Assembly (NCBI GenBank): GCA_000720375.1
Contig: JOAA01000026.1
Span: forward strand, 1-64,000
Length of the DNA stretch: 64,000 bases
Source of the DNA: Rhodococcus rhodnii
Lineage (GTDB): Bacteria; Actinomycetota; Actinomycetes; Mycobacteriales; Pseudonocardiaceae
Reading direction: 5' to 3'
Shown here: piece after piece, positions 8,175-18,528 of the stretch
How positions within the stretch are numbered: position 1 is the first letter of the stretch
How the letters are laid out: every line of letters begins with the position of its first letter
Program-made: the position numbers and the translations under genes
The notes under the pieces: model-generated
Seen by the model: only the letters and a program-made list of their open reading frames with translations
Databases searched by the model: none
Told to the model about the DNA's origin: nothing

Positions 8175-9083
8175 GTGACGTCTCGTACCCGTGACATCCT
8201 GCGGTTGCTGGCGGCGGTCAACGGCCGTCGCCGCGAGGATGTCTCGCTTGCGGTCATGGCCGCCCTTGTGCACCGTTCACGATTCGACCTGCACCGCCGA
8301 TTCCGTCAGGTGACGGGCGAGACGCCGAAGGCTTACACGTCCCGGGTCCGGTTGGCGCGGGCGGCCGCGGAGTTGCTGGCCACCAACCGCTTGATCTCGC
8401 AGGTGGCTTCCGCCAACGGATTCGCCAGCCACGAGGTCTTCGCCCGGTCGTTCACCAGGCACTTCGGTGTGAGCTCGCGCGCGTACCGCGCCCGGGGCCT
8501 GCAGGGTGACGTTCGAATCCACGCGGACACCGTGGACTTGGTGGCGCCGTGCGTGGGCCTGTACCGCATGACTATTTCCGAACAGAGGAAGGCTTCCGTG
8601 CCCGTCGATATCGTTGTCAAGGAGCTGCCCGCCATCCATGCGCTCGTGATGCGCCGACGCACCACACGCGATGGGATCGCTGCGGCCCTTTCCGAATGCC
8701 TGCCCACGGTGTTCGCCTACGCCCAACGCCACGGTCTGGCGATGGCTGGACCACCGTTCGCGCGCTATCCCGAGGTCAGTATGGGATCGCTCGTTCTCGA
8801 AGCGGGCGTGACGATTGCCGCCCCTGCACCGGAGGATCCCGGCGGCGGCATTGAGGCGATCACCATTCCCGCGGGAGCAGCGGCTGTGGTCATTCACAAA
8901 GGCCCGTACGACCGCCTCCAGGAGACTTACCAGGAGATTGAGGCGTGGATACGGGACGAAGGGCTGTTGATCGCGGGGCCGCCGAGGGAGACGTATCTGA
9001 CGGATCCCGGCGAGTATCCCGACCCGGCGACCTGGGAAACCGAGATCGCCCAGCCAGTCCGTTCCGGCGCAGCCCAGGCATAA
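8175..9083 (+). CDS. AraC-family regulator with GyrI-like effector-binding domain
   Basis: A 302-residue transcription factor. Residues ~10-115 carry two AraC-type helix-turn-helices (ALVHRSRFDLHRRFRQVTGE and ISQVASANGFASHEVFARSF). Residues ~145-295 form a GyrI/BmrR-like small-molecule-binding domain (VVKELPAIHALVMR, and a GPYDRLQETYQEIEAWI stretch). This is the Rob/SoxS-like arrangement used to sense drugs or hydrophobic compounds. The GTG at 8175 is taken as start because it opens the first helix; no strong ribosome site is seen. The target genes are not evident from the neighbourhood. Confidence 0.88.
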   Translation: MTSRTRDILRLLAAVNGRRREDVSLAVMAALVHRSRFDLHRRFRQVTGETPKAYTSRVRLARAAAELLATNRLISQVASANGFASHEVFARSFTRHFGVSSRAYRARGLQGDVRIHADTVDLVAPCVGLYRMTISEQRKASVPVDIVVKELPAIHALVMRRRTTRDGIAAALSECLPTVFAYAQRHGLAMAGPPFARYPEVSMGSLVLEAGVTIAAPAPEDPGGGIEAITIPAGAAAVVIHKGPYDRLQETYQEIEAWIRDEGLLIAGPPRETYLTDPGEYPDPATWETEIAQPVRSGAAQA

Positions 9084-9202
9084 CGGCTTCGCTGACCGGT
9101 ATCCTCGCGGCGAGGATGTTCCTCTTTCGGTTGATTCGATGGTCGCAGCATGCAGGAACCTTGCACAAGGTTGATGCAAGATGGCCTGGGCACCGTGAAC
9201 GC

Positions 9203-9550
9203 ATGCCTACTACGACGAAATATGTCAAAGCCATTGCCCTGGCGGGCGTCGTCGCCGCGAGCGCTGTTTTCCTGACGACGCCAGCCTCTGCCGGTCCAGG
9301 CCAGGTGTACTTCTGCAAGATTGATCGCGGACTGTGTCAGGAGACGTTGTGGGTCGACCCCACAATCCCATGCCGCAATCTTCCACCCAGCTTGCCATGG
9401 GAATTCGTGCACAACTACTCAAACCAGGGGCAAATCATTTACTCGGGACCCAACTGCACCACCATCAACGGACGCGGTCCTGTGGTTCTCTCGCCTACCA
9501 TCGGACGTTATGAGGCCTACGGAGAATTCCGTAGCTACAAACACACCTGA
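9203..9550 (+). CDS. Small secreted cysteine-containing protein
   Basis: A 115-residue precursor. A clear signal peptide (MPTTTKYVKAIALAGVVAAS through TTPASA) should be cut after residue ~30, leaving an ~85-residue mature protein with four Cys and many aromatic residues (Tyr, Phe, Trp). I do not recognise the family. The size and spacing are reminiscent of small secreted beta-sheet proteins of actinomycetes such as inhibitors or crystallin-like proteins. A strong terminator follows 10 bp after the stop, so it is a single-gene unit. Confidence 0.7.
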   Translation: MPTTTKYVKAIALAGVVAASAVFLTTPASAGPGQVYFCKIDRGLCQETLWVDPTIPCRNLPPSLPWEFVHNYSNQGQIIYSGPNCTTINGRGPVVLSPTIGRYEAYGEFRSYKHT

Positions 9551-9560
9551 CGTCCCTGCC

Positions 9561-9589
9561 GGGTGGCGCGTCAACGGATCGCGCCACCC
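9561..9589 (+). terminator. Perfect 10-bp hairpin terminator
   Basis: GGGTGGCGCG (9561-9570) pairs with CGCGCCACCC (9580-9589) around a 9-base loop, directly behind the secreted-protein gene. There is no U tract, as is usual in actinomycetes. The next ~120 bp (to about 9711) include a short frame with coding-like bias and no start, perhaps a gene tail. Confidence 0.7.
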
Positions 9590-9751
9590 AGCGGCATGAC
9601 TTCTGGTCGCGGCGACCGGGAGCCGAGCCGGGTGAGTTCGCCGTGACCCTCAGCCGCCACCTGGAGAACGCCGCCGCCATGCTGATCGCGGGCACACTGG
9701 CTCGGGCCTGACGTCCGCCGCGCACCGCACCGTCCTTTTCGGACAGCGGTG

Positions 9752-11421
<1,670 letters not shown>

Positions 11422-11547
11422 GATGGCGTCCATCCGCGACTGTCCACTGTGGTCGATGGTGGCGGCCGGAGGTGGCGAGAAGTGCCAGAGCGTCGTGTGC
11501 CGGCGTCCCGACCATTCCATCGAGGATGGTCCGGTTAGTATCGGTGC

Positions 11548-12180
11548 GTGCAGTTCAACGGATGGCCCGACCAGGCGCTCGACGTCCTGCTGCGGCTGGA
11601 GGGCGAGCCGTCGAACGAGGTCCGCGAGGAACACCGCAAGGACCGGGAACGCTTGGTGCGTAAGCCGATGATCGCCCTGCTGAACGATGTCGCCGACACG
11701 AATCCGGCATACGCCGACTACTCGGTCTGGAGCTACGCCAAGGACACGTGGTGGTGGCAGCACCAGACGGCGACGATCAGGCTGGCCCGCAAGGTGGAGA
11801 TCGGCCTGCGGTTCGACCTCGACGGCCTGTACGTGAAAGGCGCGTGGCACTACCCGGACCCGGGACAGGTTGAGCTGTACCGGGCCGCGGTGGCCGACAA
11901 GGACAGCGGCCCGGTGCTTGCGCGGGCGATCGATACGTTGCGCCACAAGGGTTACGAGGTCGGCGGGGACGTGATGAAGGTGATGCCGCGCGGGTACTCA
12001 CCCCAGCACGAACGTGCCGAACTGCTCCGGCACCGGTCCGTGGTCGCCGGTCGAGCCCTCGATCATGACGACATGCTGATGACTGCGAAAGCGCTCGACT
12101 GGGTGCTGGACACCGCTGCCGACCTGGACCCGATGCTGTCGTGGTTCGCTCAACACGTCACGGTTCCGGAAGATCCGTAA
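11548..12180 (+). CDS. DUF2461 family protein
   Basis: A 210-residue cytoplasmic protein starting at a GTG. It begins FNGWPDQALDVLLRLEGE, has VWSYAKDTWWWQHQTATIRL in the middle, and near the C-terminus a GYSPQHERAELLRHRSVVAG stretch. Together these match the DUF2461 (TIGR02453) family, which is widespread but has no established biochemical role. It lies after the TetR gene on the same strand with a 126-bp gap, and tail-to-tail with the NACHT gene with only 16 bp between the stops. Confidence 0.8.
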   Translation: MQFNGWPDQALDVLLRLEGEPSNEVREEHRKDRERLVRKPMIALLNDVADTNPAYADYSVWSYAKDTWWWQHQTATIRLARKVEIGLRFDLDGLYVKGAWHYPDPGQVELYRAAVADKDSGPVLARAIDTLRHKGYEVGGDVMKVMPRGYSPQHERAELLRHRSVVAGRALDHDDMLMTAKALDWVLDTAADLDPMLSWFAQHVTVPEDP

Positions 12181-12196
12181 CCAGCCGAAACCCAGG

Positions 12197-14977
12197 TCAT
12201 TCGGTCGCTAGGACGACGGCCTCCGTCGCGAGGGCTTGGCCGGTGGCGCGACGTTCGAGCAGGGTGATTCCGGTTGCCACGGCGCGGAAGTGGTTGCCCG
12301 CCGGTTCGGGGCAATGAGTGTCCGCCTCGACGGCGAGGCACAGTGCGGCCAACCGAATGGCGCTCGCCGTCACCGGTGTGAGCGGTCGGCGCCGCTCGAA
12401 CACCGGCAGCGCGTCGTTCATCAGCCGGTGGATGACCGAGTTGTGCCACGGCCTCAGTTTTGCGTTGGAGATGGCGCGTTCGCCAGCGCGGAGGTGGTCG
12501 GGGAGTTCGTCCAGCGACACGACACCGGCGCAGTCGGCGACCCGGGCCAAAGCATTGAACTTCGTCCGGAACACGCGCTTCCAGTCCACGGGGCGATCGC
12601 TGTGGAATGCCGCATTCAGCGGATCGGACAGTGCCCGCGCGGACACGTTGCCAGTTACGGAAACCACGGACTTGGGCATGTCTTTGAGCACGCGTGCAGG
12701 GAAGGCCCGCGACGCCGAAGCGCCCGCGGACAACTCTCGTTCGAGAGTTGCCACGATGCCTCGTATGGCCTCGACATCCAACGCGATGCTCTCGTCGAGC
12801 CCCAGCATGAGAGCCATTTCGCGGTCGTCACCGTCGAGAGCCTCGGTTCGGACTTCGTCTCGGGTGAGGTGTTGCGCCAGGCGGACTTGTGCCAACCGCA
12901 GTTCCGCCCAGCCAGGGAACGTCGGGAGGTCCGCTTCGTAGGTCAAAGCGTCGACCGCGGGTATCAAACGGGCGAGCAGCATTCTGGCGAGCGCGGGTTT
13001 GAGGCGTTCGAGGTCGTCGCCGACGTGCTGGGCGAACGTTTCCGCGTCGACGTGGTTCGGGTGCGCCACGCCAGGTGCCGTCCACAGCACGACCGCGCCC
13101 TCGACTGTCGACCACGGATACAGGTTCGGTGTGGGGATCGTGCGGCCCACCGCGGGGTCAGCGACCTCTTTGACGGTCGGCAACCGGTACTTGGGCTCCT
13201 CGACGATCTCGTTGGCCCAACGGACGAACGCGTCCGCGTCACTCGCACGCACTCCCGTGACCGGGTCAGTGGGCGGTCCGTCCGGTGCGGCGGTCCCCGT
13301 GGCGTTGCGGAACAGCTCATAGATGGCTGCTGTGACCGGACGGGCGCACACCCGTCCGCCGTCCGTAGTTCGGATCACCTCACGGAAGTGCCTGTTGACT
13401 TGGACAGCGGCCCAGAGCGAGACGTCTGTGTGTGCCACCAGCTCGTCGAGCCGTACGCGAAGCTCCGGCGCCAGATCGCCGCTCTGGTCGGCGCAGTCGA
13501 GTGCGAGCGACAGGGCGTTGGCGGTGCCGGCGTCGAGGCAGGCCTCAACGATCAAGTCGGCGTCCGACTGTGTCGCGTACAGCAGGATGGTCTCCCGCCA
13601 CCAGGAGTCGTCGACCGTCTTGATGAGCACGTCGACCAGGTTCTTCGCGCGAATGTGGCTTGCTGCGAGGGATTCCTGGAAACTCAGGTGGGCGAAAGCG
13701 TACTGCCCGCTCTCGCGTTCGATCACCAGTCCGTACGCGCAGACCTCGTCCAGGAACCGTTCCTCGTCGACCGTGGTCGACATTCGGCGCAGCGCCGAGC
13801 GGAACTCGGCGAGCACCTCGTGGCGAGGCAGGTCGCGCACACGGCGTTGCATCATCGTGAACGCGAGGCCCCGCAGCAGCAGCTCTTTTCTGTCCCCGCT
13901 CAGTTCGCTGGGCAGCTTCTTCGCATCTTGCCGCCGCCACAGGATCACCTGGCAGATCTCGCCGTACAGCTCCGCCCGGCTGCCGGGCAGCGCGCCCCGA
14001 TAATGGTGCACGTTCGCGATCATGGTCAGCAGCAACGGGTTCACCGTCAGCGCGGACAGCCCCGGGGTGCGGTCGAGCCGGCGCAGCAGGTCGTCGGCTG
14101 CGTCTCCGGCCGCGGGGACTCGCTGTGCCACCGCGCGATACCAGCCACGCACGAAGGTCGTGACCTGCTCGTCCGTGAAGCTACGCACCTGCAGCACAGT
14201 CGCGCCCGTGATGGCCGCGGCGCGGTAGCCCTGCGGCCGGGAGGTGATCACGTAGTCGTTCGCGGGGTACTGCTCGGTCAGGCGTTCGATCCAGTCGGCG
14301 ACCCGCCTGCGGTCCCCCTGCGTGGCCACCTCGTCGAGACCATCGAGCAGCACGACGCAGTCGCCGGCGGCGAGCCGTTGCTCGAACCAGCCAGGTGGCT
14401 CGTCGGCCGCGTGCCGGCCGAGAGTGCCGCGGATGAGCGTGGGCAGAGGCACTGCTGGCGTAGCCACGATCTCCGCGATGTGATCCCGCAGGTACAACAG
14501 GACAGGCACCGCGCGCCGCCGTTCTTCGTGCTCCCGGCAAACCGTGCGGGCCGTATGGCGTAGCAGCGTGGTTTTCCCGCTGCCCGGCCCGCCGATCACC
14601 GCGAGCACCGCCGGCTGTTCGCGGTCAAGGAAGTCACCAATCGACCGGCGACCGGTTTCACCGGCGGGCGGGTGATCCAGCAAGCCCGCGGGTACTTGGT
14701 GGGGCGCGCGGTAATCGAGACTGACGTCGATGAACACCTCGTCCAGTTCGGGAGTGTGGAACCCGACCGTCGCGAGCCCTTTCAGGTCGATGAAACGCAG
14801 CCCACTGGTCACGAACTCGCGGTAGCGCCGGCCAAACCGCGACACGCGCCGCCGTAACGTCCGGTCCAGGCGATCGACCAGCCGCTCACGCCACCGTCGC
14901 CACAACTCCCGCGGGACGAACAACACGGCGGCACCGAGCGAGACGGCTCCGCCGAGCAGCCATCCCGAAAGGCCCAT
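12197..14977 (-). CDS. NACHT-domain STAND ATPase, candidate antiphage/defence protein
   Basis: A 926-residue protein with ATG at 14977 (an in-frame GTG at 14983 is equally possible). An N-terminal hydrophobic helix (residues ~5-22) followed by an Arg-rich segment implies membrane anchoring. The NACHT domain shows Walker A GGPGSGKTTLL (~129-138), Walker B CVVLLDGLDEV (~206-216), a sensor-like YVITSRPQGYR and the winged-helix region LSALTVNPLLLTMIANVH. A later segment (PVTGVRASDADAFVRWAN, then YRLPTVKE, ~530-570) resembles the formylglycine-generating-enzyme/SUMF1 fold, seen in some bacterial STAND proteins. The remaining C-terminus is helical and may sense a trigger. bNACHT proteins are established phage-defence factors, but this membership is inferred. 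It is divergent from a membrane protein at 15074. Confidence 0.82.
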   Translation of the reverse strand: MGLSGWLLGGAVSLGAAVLFVPRELWRRWRERLVDRLDRTLRRRVSRFGRRYREFVTSGLRFIDLKGLATVGFHTPELDEVFIDVSLDYRAPHQVPAGLLDHPPAGETGRRSIGDFLDREQPAVLAVIGGPGSGKTTLLRHTARTVCREHEERRRAVPVLLYLRDHIAEIVATPAVPLPTLIRGTLGRHAADEPPGWFEQRLAAGDCVVLLDGLDEVATQGDRRRVADWIERLTEQYPANDYVITSRPQGYRAAAITGATVLQVRSFTDEQVTTFVRGWYRAVAQRVPAAGDAADDLLRRLDRTPGLSALTVNPLLLTMIANVHHYRGALPGSRAELYGEICQVILWRRQDAKKLPSELSGDRKELLLRGLAFTMMQRRVRDLPRHEVLAEFRSALRRMSTTVDEERFLDEVCAYGLVIERESGQYAFAHLSFQESLAASHIRAKNLVDVLIKTVDDSWWRETILLYATQSDADLIVEACLDAGTANALSLALDCADQSGDLAPELRVRLDELVAHTDVSLWAAVQVNRHFREVIRTTDGGRVCARPVTAAIYELFRNATGTAAPDGPPTDPVTGVRASDADAFVRWANEIVEEPKYRLPTVKEVADPAVGRTIPTPNLYPWSTVEGAVVLWTAPGVAHPNHVDAETFAQHVGDDLERLKPALARMLLARLIPAVDALTYEADLPTFPGWAELRLAQVRLAQHLTRDEVRTEALDGDDREMALMLGLDESIALDVEAIRGIVATLERELSAGASASRAFPARVLKDMPKSVVSVTGNVSARALSDPLNAAFHSDRPVDWKRVFRTKFNALARVADCAGVVSLDELPDHLRAGERAISNAKLRPWHNSVIHRLMNDALPVFERRRPLTPVTASAIRLAALCLAVEADTHCPEPAGNHFRAVATGITLLERRATGQALATEAVVLATE

Positions 14978-15073
14978 GGCCACAAGTATCCCAGGATCCC
15001 TTGGGACCAGGCCCCAGCGGTCTGGTAACTGATGGCCTGGTGCGACCGTGGTGTCCGCCGGGATGATTCTCGG

Positions 15074-15661
15074 ATGGACGGACGCCCGGATGACGCGACA
15101 CAGATCCTGCTGGCCGAGTACGCGGCGCTTCGCGCCGAGGCCGAACGCCGAGCGACTGTTCAATGGAACATCATCGCTCTGCAACTCGCCTCGGCCGGTG
15201 CTGTCACCGGCTTGGCGATCGCGGCCGCTGCCAACGTGGCCCTGCTGCTCATCGTGCCGCTCATGTCGTACATGCTCGGCCACCGCTACATCCTGATCGA
15301 TGTCCATCTCAAGCTGATTCGACGGTACATCCGTGACTCGTTGAGCCCTCTGTTGTCGGGCCACCTGCAGTGGGAGGGGTGGCGGGACCAAGAGTTGGCT
15401 CCCCAAGTCGCCCGGCAGCGATGGTTCACCGCGACTGGGTGGAACTCGCTGCACCCGACCAGGCTCGCCTTCCAGGGAGTCGCGCTACTGGCGCTGGTCG
15501 GTGCGCTGGGAGCCGGCATCTTCCTGTGGATCACCCGGTCGCCATCGTGGTATCTGATCGCCGGCTTCGCGGTGGGTTGGTTGATCGACATGCTGGCAAC
15601 GGTTTTCTTGCACCGTTCGTTCGATCGTGCGGCGGACGACCGCGTTCATCGCCAGCCGTGA
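15074..15661 (+). CDS. Membrane protein divergent from the NACHT gene
   Basis: A 195-residue protein. A soluble N-terminal helix (LLAEYAALRAEAERRATVQW) leads into a hydrophobic hairpin (residues ~35-75), an amphipathic central region with HLQWEGWRDQEL, and two further hydrophobic segments (~135-180): three or four membrane helices in all. I do not recognise a named family, although proteins of this layout are common in Streptomyces and relatives. The starts of this gene and the NACHT gene are only 96 bp apart, so they share a control region. A partner, possibly a pore-forming effector, is speculation from position. Confidence 0.6.
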   Translation: MDGRPDDATQILLAEYAALRAEAERRATVQWNIIALQLASAGAVTGLAIAAAANVALLLIVPLMSYMLGHRYILIDVHLKLIRRYIRDSLSPLLSGHLQWEGWRDQELAPQVARQRWFTATGWNSLHPTRLAFQGVALLALVGALGAGIFLWITRSPSWYLIAGFAVGWLIDMLATVFLHRSFDRAADDRVHRQP

Positions 15662-15786
15662 GCCGACGGCTCTTGCGGCGTAGGGGAGCGTCCACTCATG
15701 CCGCTGATCTCTGCGCGTACGTTCCGCGGGCCTGGCCGATCAGCTGCGCGAGCGACCTGCGCTGCGGCGCGTCAGGCAAACCGGTC

Positions 15787-16443
15787 TCAGGGCCGCACTC
15801 GCTTGGTTTCGTATGCCCAGATGGCGATCTGGACGCGGTTGCGGGCCCCGATCTTGTTCATCAGGCTCGCGAGGTGAAACTTGACGGTGCTGAGGCTGAT
15901 GTGCAGTTCGTCGGCGATCTCGGCGTTGGTCCGGCCTTGGGCAACGGTCAGCGCGACCTCTTCCTCCCGGTCGGTCAGGGCGACGATTGGCCTGGCGCGC
16001 TTCGAGGAGGACGCGTGCTCGGCGAAGCCGGCGAGCAGGCGGGCGGTGACGCTGGGGGCGATGAGGGCGTCGCCTTCGGCGGCGGCGTGGATGGCCTGGA
16101 CCAACAGGTCGGGTCCGGCATCCTTGAGCAGGAAGCCTCTGGCGCCCGCTCTCAGTGCGCCGCTGACATGTTCGTCGGTGTCGAAGGTGGTGATGACGAC
16201 CACGGCCAGCGGGTCCTCGACGTCGGGTCCGGCGAGCAGGCGGGTTGCCTCGACGCCGTCGAGGTGCGGCATCCGGATGTCGAACAGGCACACGTCGGGG
16301 CGTAGCCGGCGGGCGAGCGCCACGGCCTCGTTGCCGTCGGCGGCCTGGCCGATCACGTCGATGTCGGGTTGGCCGTCGAGGATCGTGGTCAGTCCCGCTC
16401 GGATGATGTTCTGGTCGTCGGCGATGATCACGCGGATGGTCAT
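15787..16443 (-). CDS. NarL/FixJ-type response regulator
   Basis: A 218-residue response regulator. The receiver domain (1-~120) has the acidic pair in IIADDQ, the phospho-acceptor Asp in LFDIRMPHLDG (~D54) and the conserved Lys in LLKDAG (~K107). The LuxR-type helix-turn-helix follows at ~150-210 (LTDREEEVALTVAQGRTNAE and STVKFHLASLMNKIG). It is translated with overlap from the kinase gene (stop and ATG share 16440-16443), forming a classic two-component operon. The targets are unknown; the divergent membrane-protein gene at 17735 is a candidate. Confidence 0.95.
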   Translation of the reverse strand: MTIRVIIADDQNIIRAGLTTILDGQPDIDVIGQAADGNEAVALARRLRPDVCLFDIRMPHLDGVEATRLLAGPDVEDPLAVVVITTFDTDEHVSGALRAGARGFLLKDAGPDLLVQAIHAAAEGDALIAPSVTARLLAGFAEHASSSKRARPIVALTDREEEVALTVAQGRTNAEIADELHISLSTVKFHLASLMNKIGARNRVQIAIWAYETKRVRP

Positions 16444-17576
16444 GCGAGGGCCTCTCGCCTCGGGATCACCGCGTGGACCGTCCAGCCGTGGTCGGGGCCC
16501 GGGCCCGCCTCGAGGGTTCCCCCGAGCAGCGTCACGCGCTCAGCCATGCCCACGAGCCCATAGCCTGGCACACGGGAGTTGGACAGGCCGCGTTCACCGT
16601 CGTCACTGACGCTCAACCGCACGGTGTCGGTGCCGCCGTCCACGAGGACGTGAACCCGGGTCGCGTGCCGTGCGTGGCGCTTCGCGTTGGTGATCGACTC
16701 CTGGGCGACCCGGTACAGCGCCGCCTCGACCGACGGTCGCAGATCGTTGAGATCGCCGCACTGCTCGACATCGATCCGCAGACCCTGATCTCCTTTCGCT
16801 GTGGCCAAACCCTCGATGTCGGCCACGCCGCGCTGGGCGAACACCTCCGCCGTGCCGTTGCCACGGCGGAGGGACACGACCATGGAGCGCATCTCGGCCA
16901 GCGTGCGCGACGCCTCTCCCTCGATGACTTCGAGAGCCCTGGCGGCTCCATCCAGGTCACGTGAACTGGCCAGGAATCGTCCCGCCTGTGCCTGAATGGC
17001 GATGGCGGACACGTGATGCGCGACGGTGTCGTGCAACTCCCGGGCCAGCATTTCCCGTTCGTGGAACCGGATCCGCTCGAACCGTTGGGTACGGACGATG
17101 CGCCGGTAGCGGACCAGGACACCGAGCGCGGCGGGGAACAACAACACAACCAAGCCACCGCTGGCATCGGTGACACCGGGGAAGTCGGTTGTCACGGCAA
17201 CGAGCCACTCCAGCAGCACGATCGCCAACCCGATCGCCGTCTGCAGGTTGGTTCCCCACCGGGACAGCGAATACACGAGAACCACGACGAACGTGCTGGC
17301 GTACAAAGAGAAGGGCTCGCCGCCAACGAGGACCGACGCCAGGTCGACCGCCATCAACCCGCCGAACCCGAGCACCACCGCGGCAAGCGGGCGAACTCGC
17401 CGCCACAACATCGTGAGCGCCAACGTCAAACCGAACACGACGCCGATGGGACGCCACACCATGTCGTCGCGAACGGCGACCTCCACCATCGCCGTTCCCG
17501 CCACCCCCGCGACGAGCAACCAGTCGCGCCACACGCGAACCGGCGGACTCTCGCCGTCAGGCTCCGTTCTGCTCAC
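16440..17576 (-). CDS. Sensor histidine kinase (HisKA_3 type)
   Basis: A 378-residue membrane kinase if GTG 17576 is the start. The frame is open further upstream to 17747, but that would overlap the divergent gene. The N-terminal half carries about five or six membrane helices (LLVAGVAGTAMVEVAV, VVFGLTLALTMLW, and so on). Then comes the dimerisation and phospho-acceptor box ARELHDTVAHHVSAI (His in ELHDT). A HATPase_c domain follows with ALYRVAQESITNAKRHA (N box) and SDDGERG...GYGLVGMAERV (G boxes). This is the typical DesK/NarX-like kinase paired with LuxR-type regulators. Confidence 0.9.
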   Translation of the reverse strand: MSRTEPDGESPPVRVWRDWLLVAGVAGTAMVEVAVRDDMVWRPIGVVFGLTLALTMLWRRVRPLAAVVLGFGGLMAVDLASVLVGGEPFSLYASTFVVVLVYSLSRWGTNLQTAIGLAIVLLEWLVAVTTDFPGVTDASGGLVVLLFPAALGVLVRYRRIVRTQRFERIRFHEREMLARELHDTVAHHVSAIAIQAQAGRFLASSRDLDGAARALEVIEGEASRTLAEMRSMVVSLRRGNGTAEVFAQRGVADIEGLATAKGDQGLRIDVEQCGDLNDLRPSVEAALYRVAQESITNAKRHARHATRVHVLVDGGTDTVRLSVSDDGERGLSNSRVPGYGLVGMAERVTLLGGTLEAGPGPDHGWTVHAVIPRREALA

Positions 17577-17734
17577 CAGCCAGAGAATAGGGCCTCGGAG
17601 GAGACGGCGGATCGACCTAAAAGGCAGGTCCAGCACTGGCCGATCGGTCAGGGCAAGACTGACCGAGACCCCGGTGTGCCACGAATCCGACGCGATGACA
17701 CTGGACGTCCTCGCCAACCAGAGGAGCAGATCCC

Positions 17735-18175
17735 GTGATGACGCCAAGGCAGTACCGAGACACTCCGGTCGATGTGAAGCTCGTGCTCTGCGCCCTGTGG
17801 ATCACGATGCTTTTCGTGTTCGCCTACGTCGACATCTTCGGGCTCTACCGCGCTGATGTCCTCGACGCCGCGCTCGACGGCAAGATGGCGGCCACGCCGT
17901 TCACGGTCGACCAGGTGTTCCTGGCCTCCACCCTGATCTACATCCTGCCGTCGATCCTGATGGTGGTTCTGACACTCGTCCTCAGACCACGGGTCAACCG
18001 AAACGTCAACATCGTCGTCAGCTTTCTCTACATGGTCAGCATCATCGTGTCGTGCATCGGCGAGACGTGGGTCTACTACCTCCTCGGCAGCCTCATCGAG
18101 GTGGTACTCCTTGTGGTCATCGCTCGAGCCGCCTGGAGATGGCCGTCACCGACGGTCGCATCCTCGCTGCCATAA
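17735..18175 (+). CDS. DUF6326-like four-helix membrane protein
   Basis: A 146-residue membrane protein starting at GTG 17735, with GAGGAG at 17721-17726. It has four hydrophobic segments: LVLCALWITMLFVFAYVDIF, STLIYILPSILMVVLTLVL, NIVVSFLYMVSIIVSCIG and LLGSLIEVVLLVVIARAA. The VKL..LW opening and Y(V/G)D(I/Y)FGLY segment match what I recall of DUF6326 proteins, which have no known function. It lies divergently upstream of the two-component kinase and may be its target. Confidence 0.7.
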   Translation: MMTPRQYRDTPVDVKLVLCALWITMLFVFAYVDIFGLYRADVLDAALDGKMAATPFTVDQVFLASTLIYILPSILMVVLTLVLRPRVNRNVNIVVSFLYMVSIIVSCIGETWVYYLLGSLIEVVLLVVIARAAWRWPSPTVASSLP

Positions 18176-18253
18176 CCGAACGAGACCGCCGCGCTTTTCT
18201 GTCGCTGGTCGCTTGTTCGAACTGTGCCCTGTCCGGGAGGCAATGGGCGTGCG

Positions 18254-18490
18254 ATGCTGCCGTTCATGAGTCGGTTCGTCGAGGACATCCGGCAGGCTCG
18301 CGTACAGGGAAGGTTGCCAGACCGATTCCGGTCGGCGAACATCCGAAGGGCTTGCCCCGGCTGGGCTGAACACACATACGGCGTGTTCTTGCCCAAGCAC
18401 CGCATTGGCAACCCGGGTGGCTACACCCCGTACTTCGAGCAGCACGACGACGGCTCGTACAGCTTGATCGAGCTCAAAAGACACAAGTAG
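18254..18490 (+). CDS. Small conserved-looking hypothetical protein
   Basis: A 78-residue protein from ATG 18254 (a second ATG at 18266 is possible). It reads FVEDIRQARVQGRLPDRF, then KHRIGNPGGYTPYFEQ. Small cytoplasmic proteins with this 'KHR.GNPGGYT..F' wording occur scattered in actinomycetes, and the N-terminal part looks like a short helical DNA- or protein-binding unit. Function unknown. It is convergent with the amidase gene, whose stop is 39 bp away. Confidence 0.5.
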   Translation: MLPFMSRFVEDIRQARVQGRLPDRFRSANIRRACPGWAEHTYGVFLPKHRIGNPGGYTPYFEQHDDGSYSLIELKRHK

Positions 18491-18528
18491 CCACTCGTTG
18501 ACCGCGGGCAAAATGCGCGACCGCATCC

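Noticed and set aside
12236..14563. Long plus-strand open frame of 775 codons opposite the NACHT gene
   Set aside because: It is the antisense shadow of a high-GC gene: low-complexity Arg/Gly/Glu-rich translation, no domains, while the minus strand encodes a clear NACHT protein.
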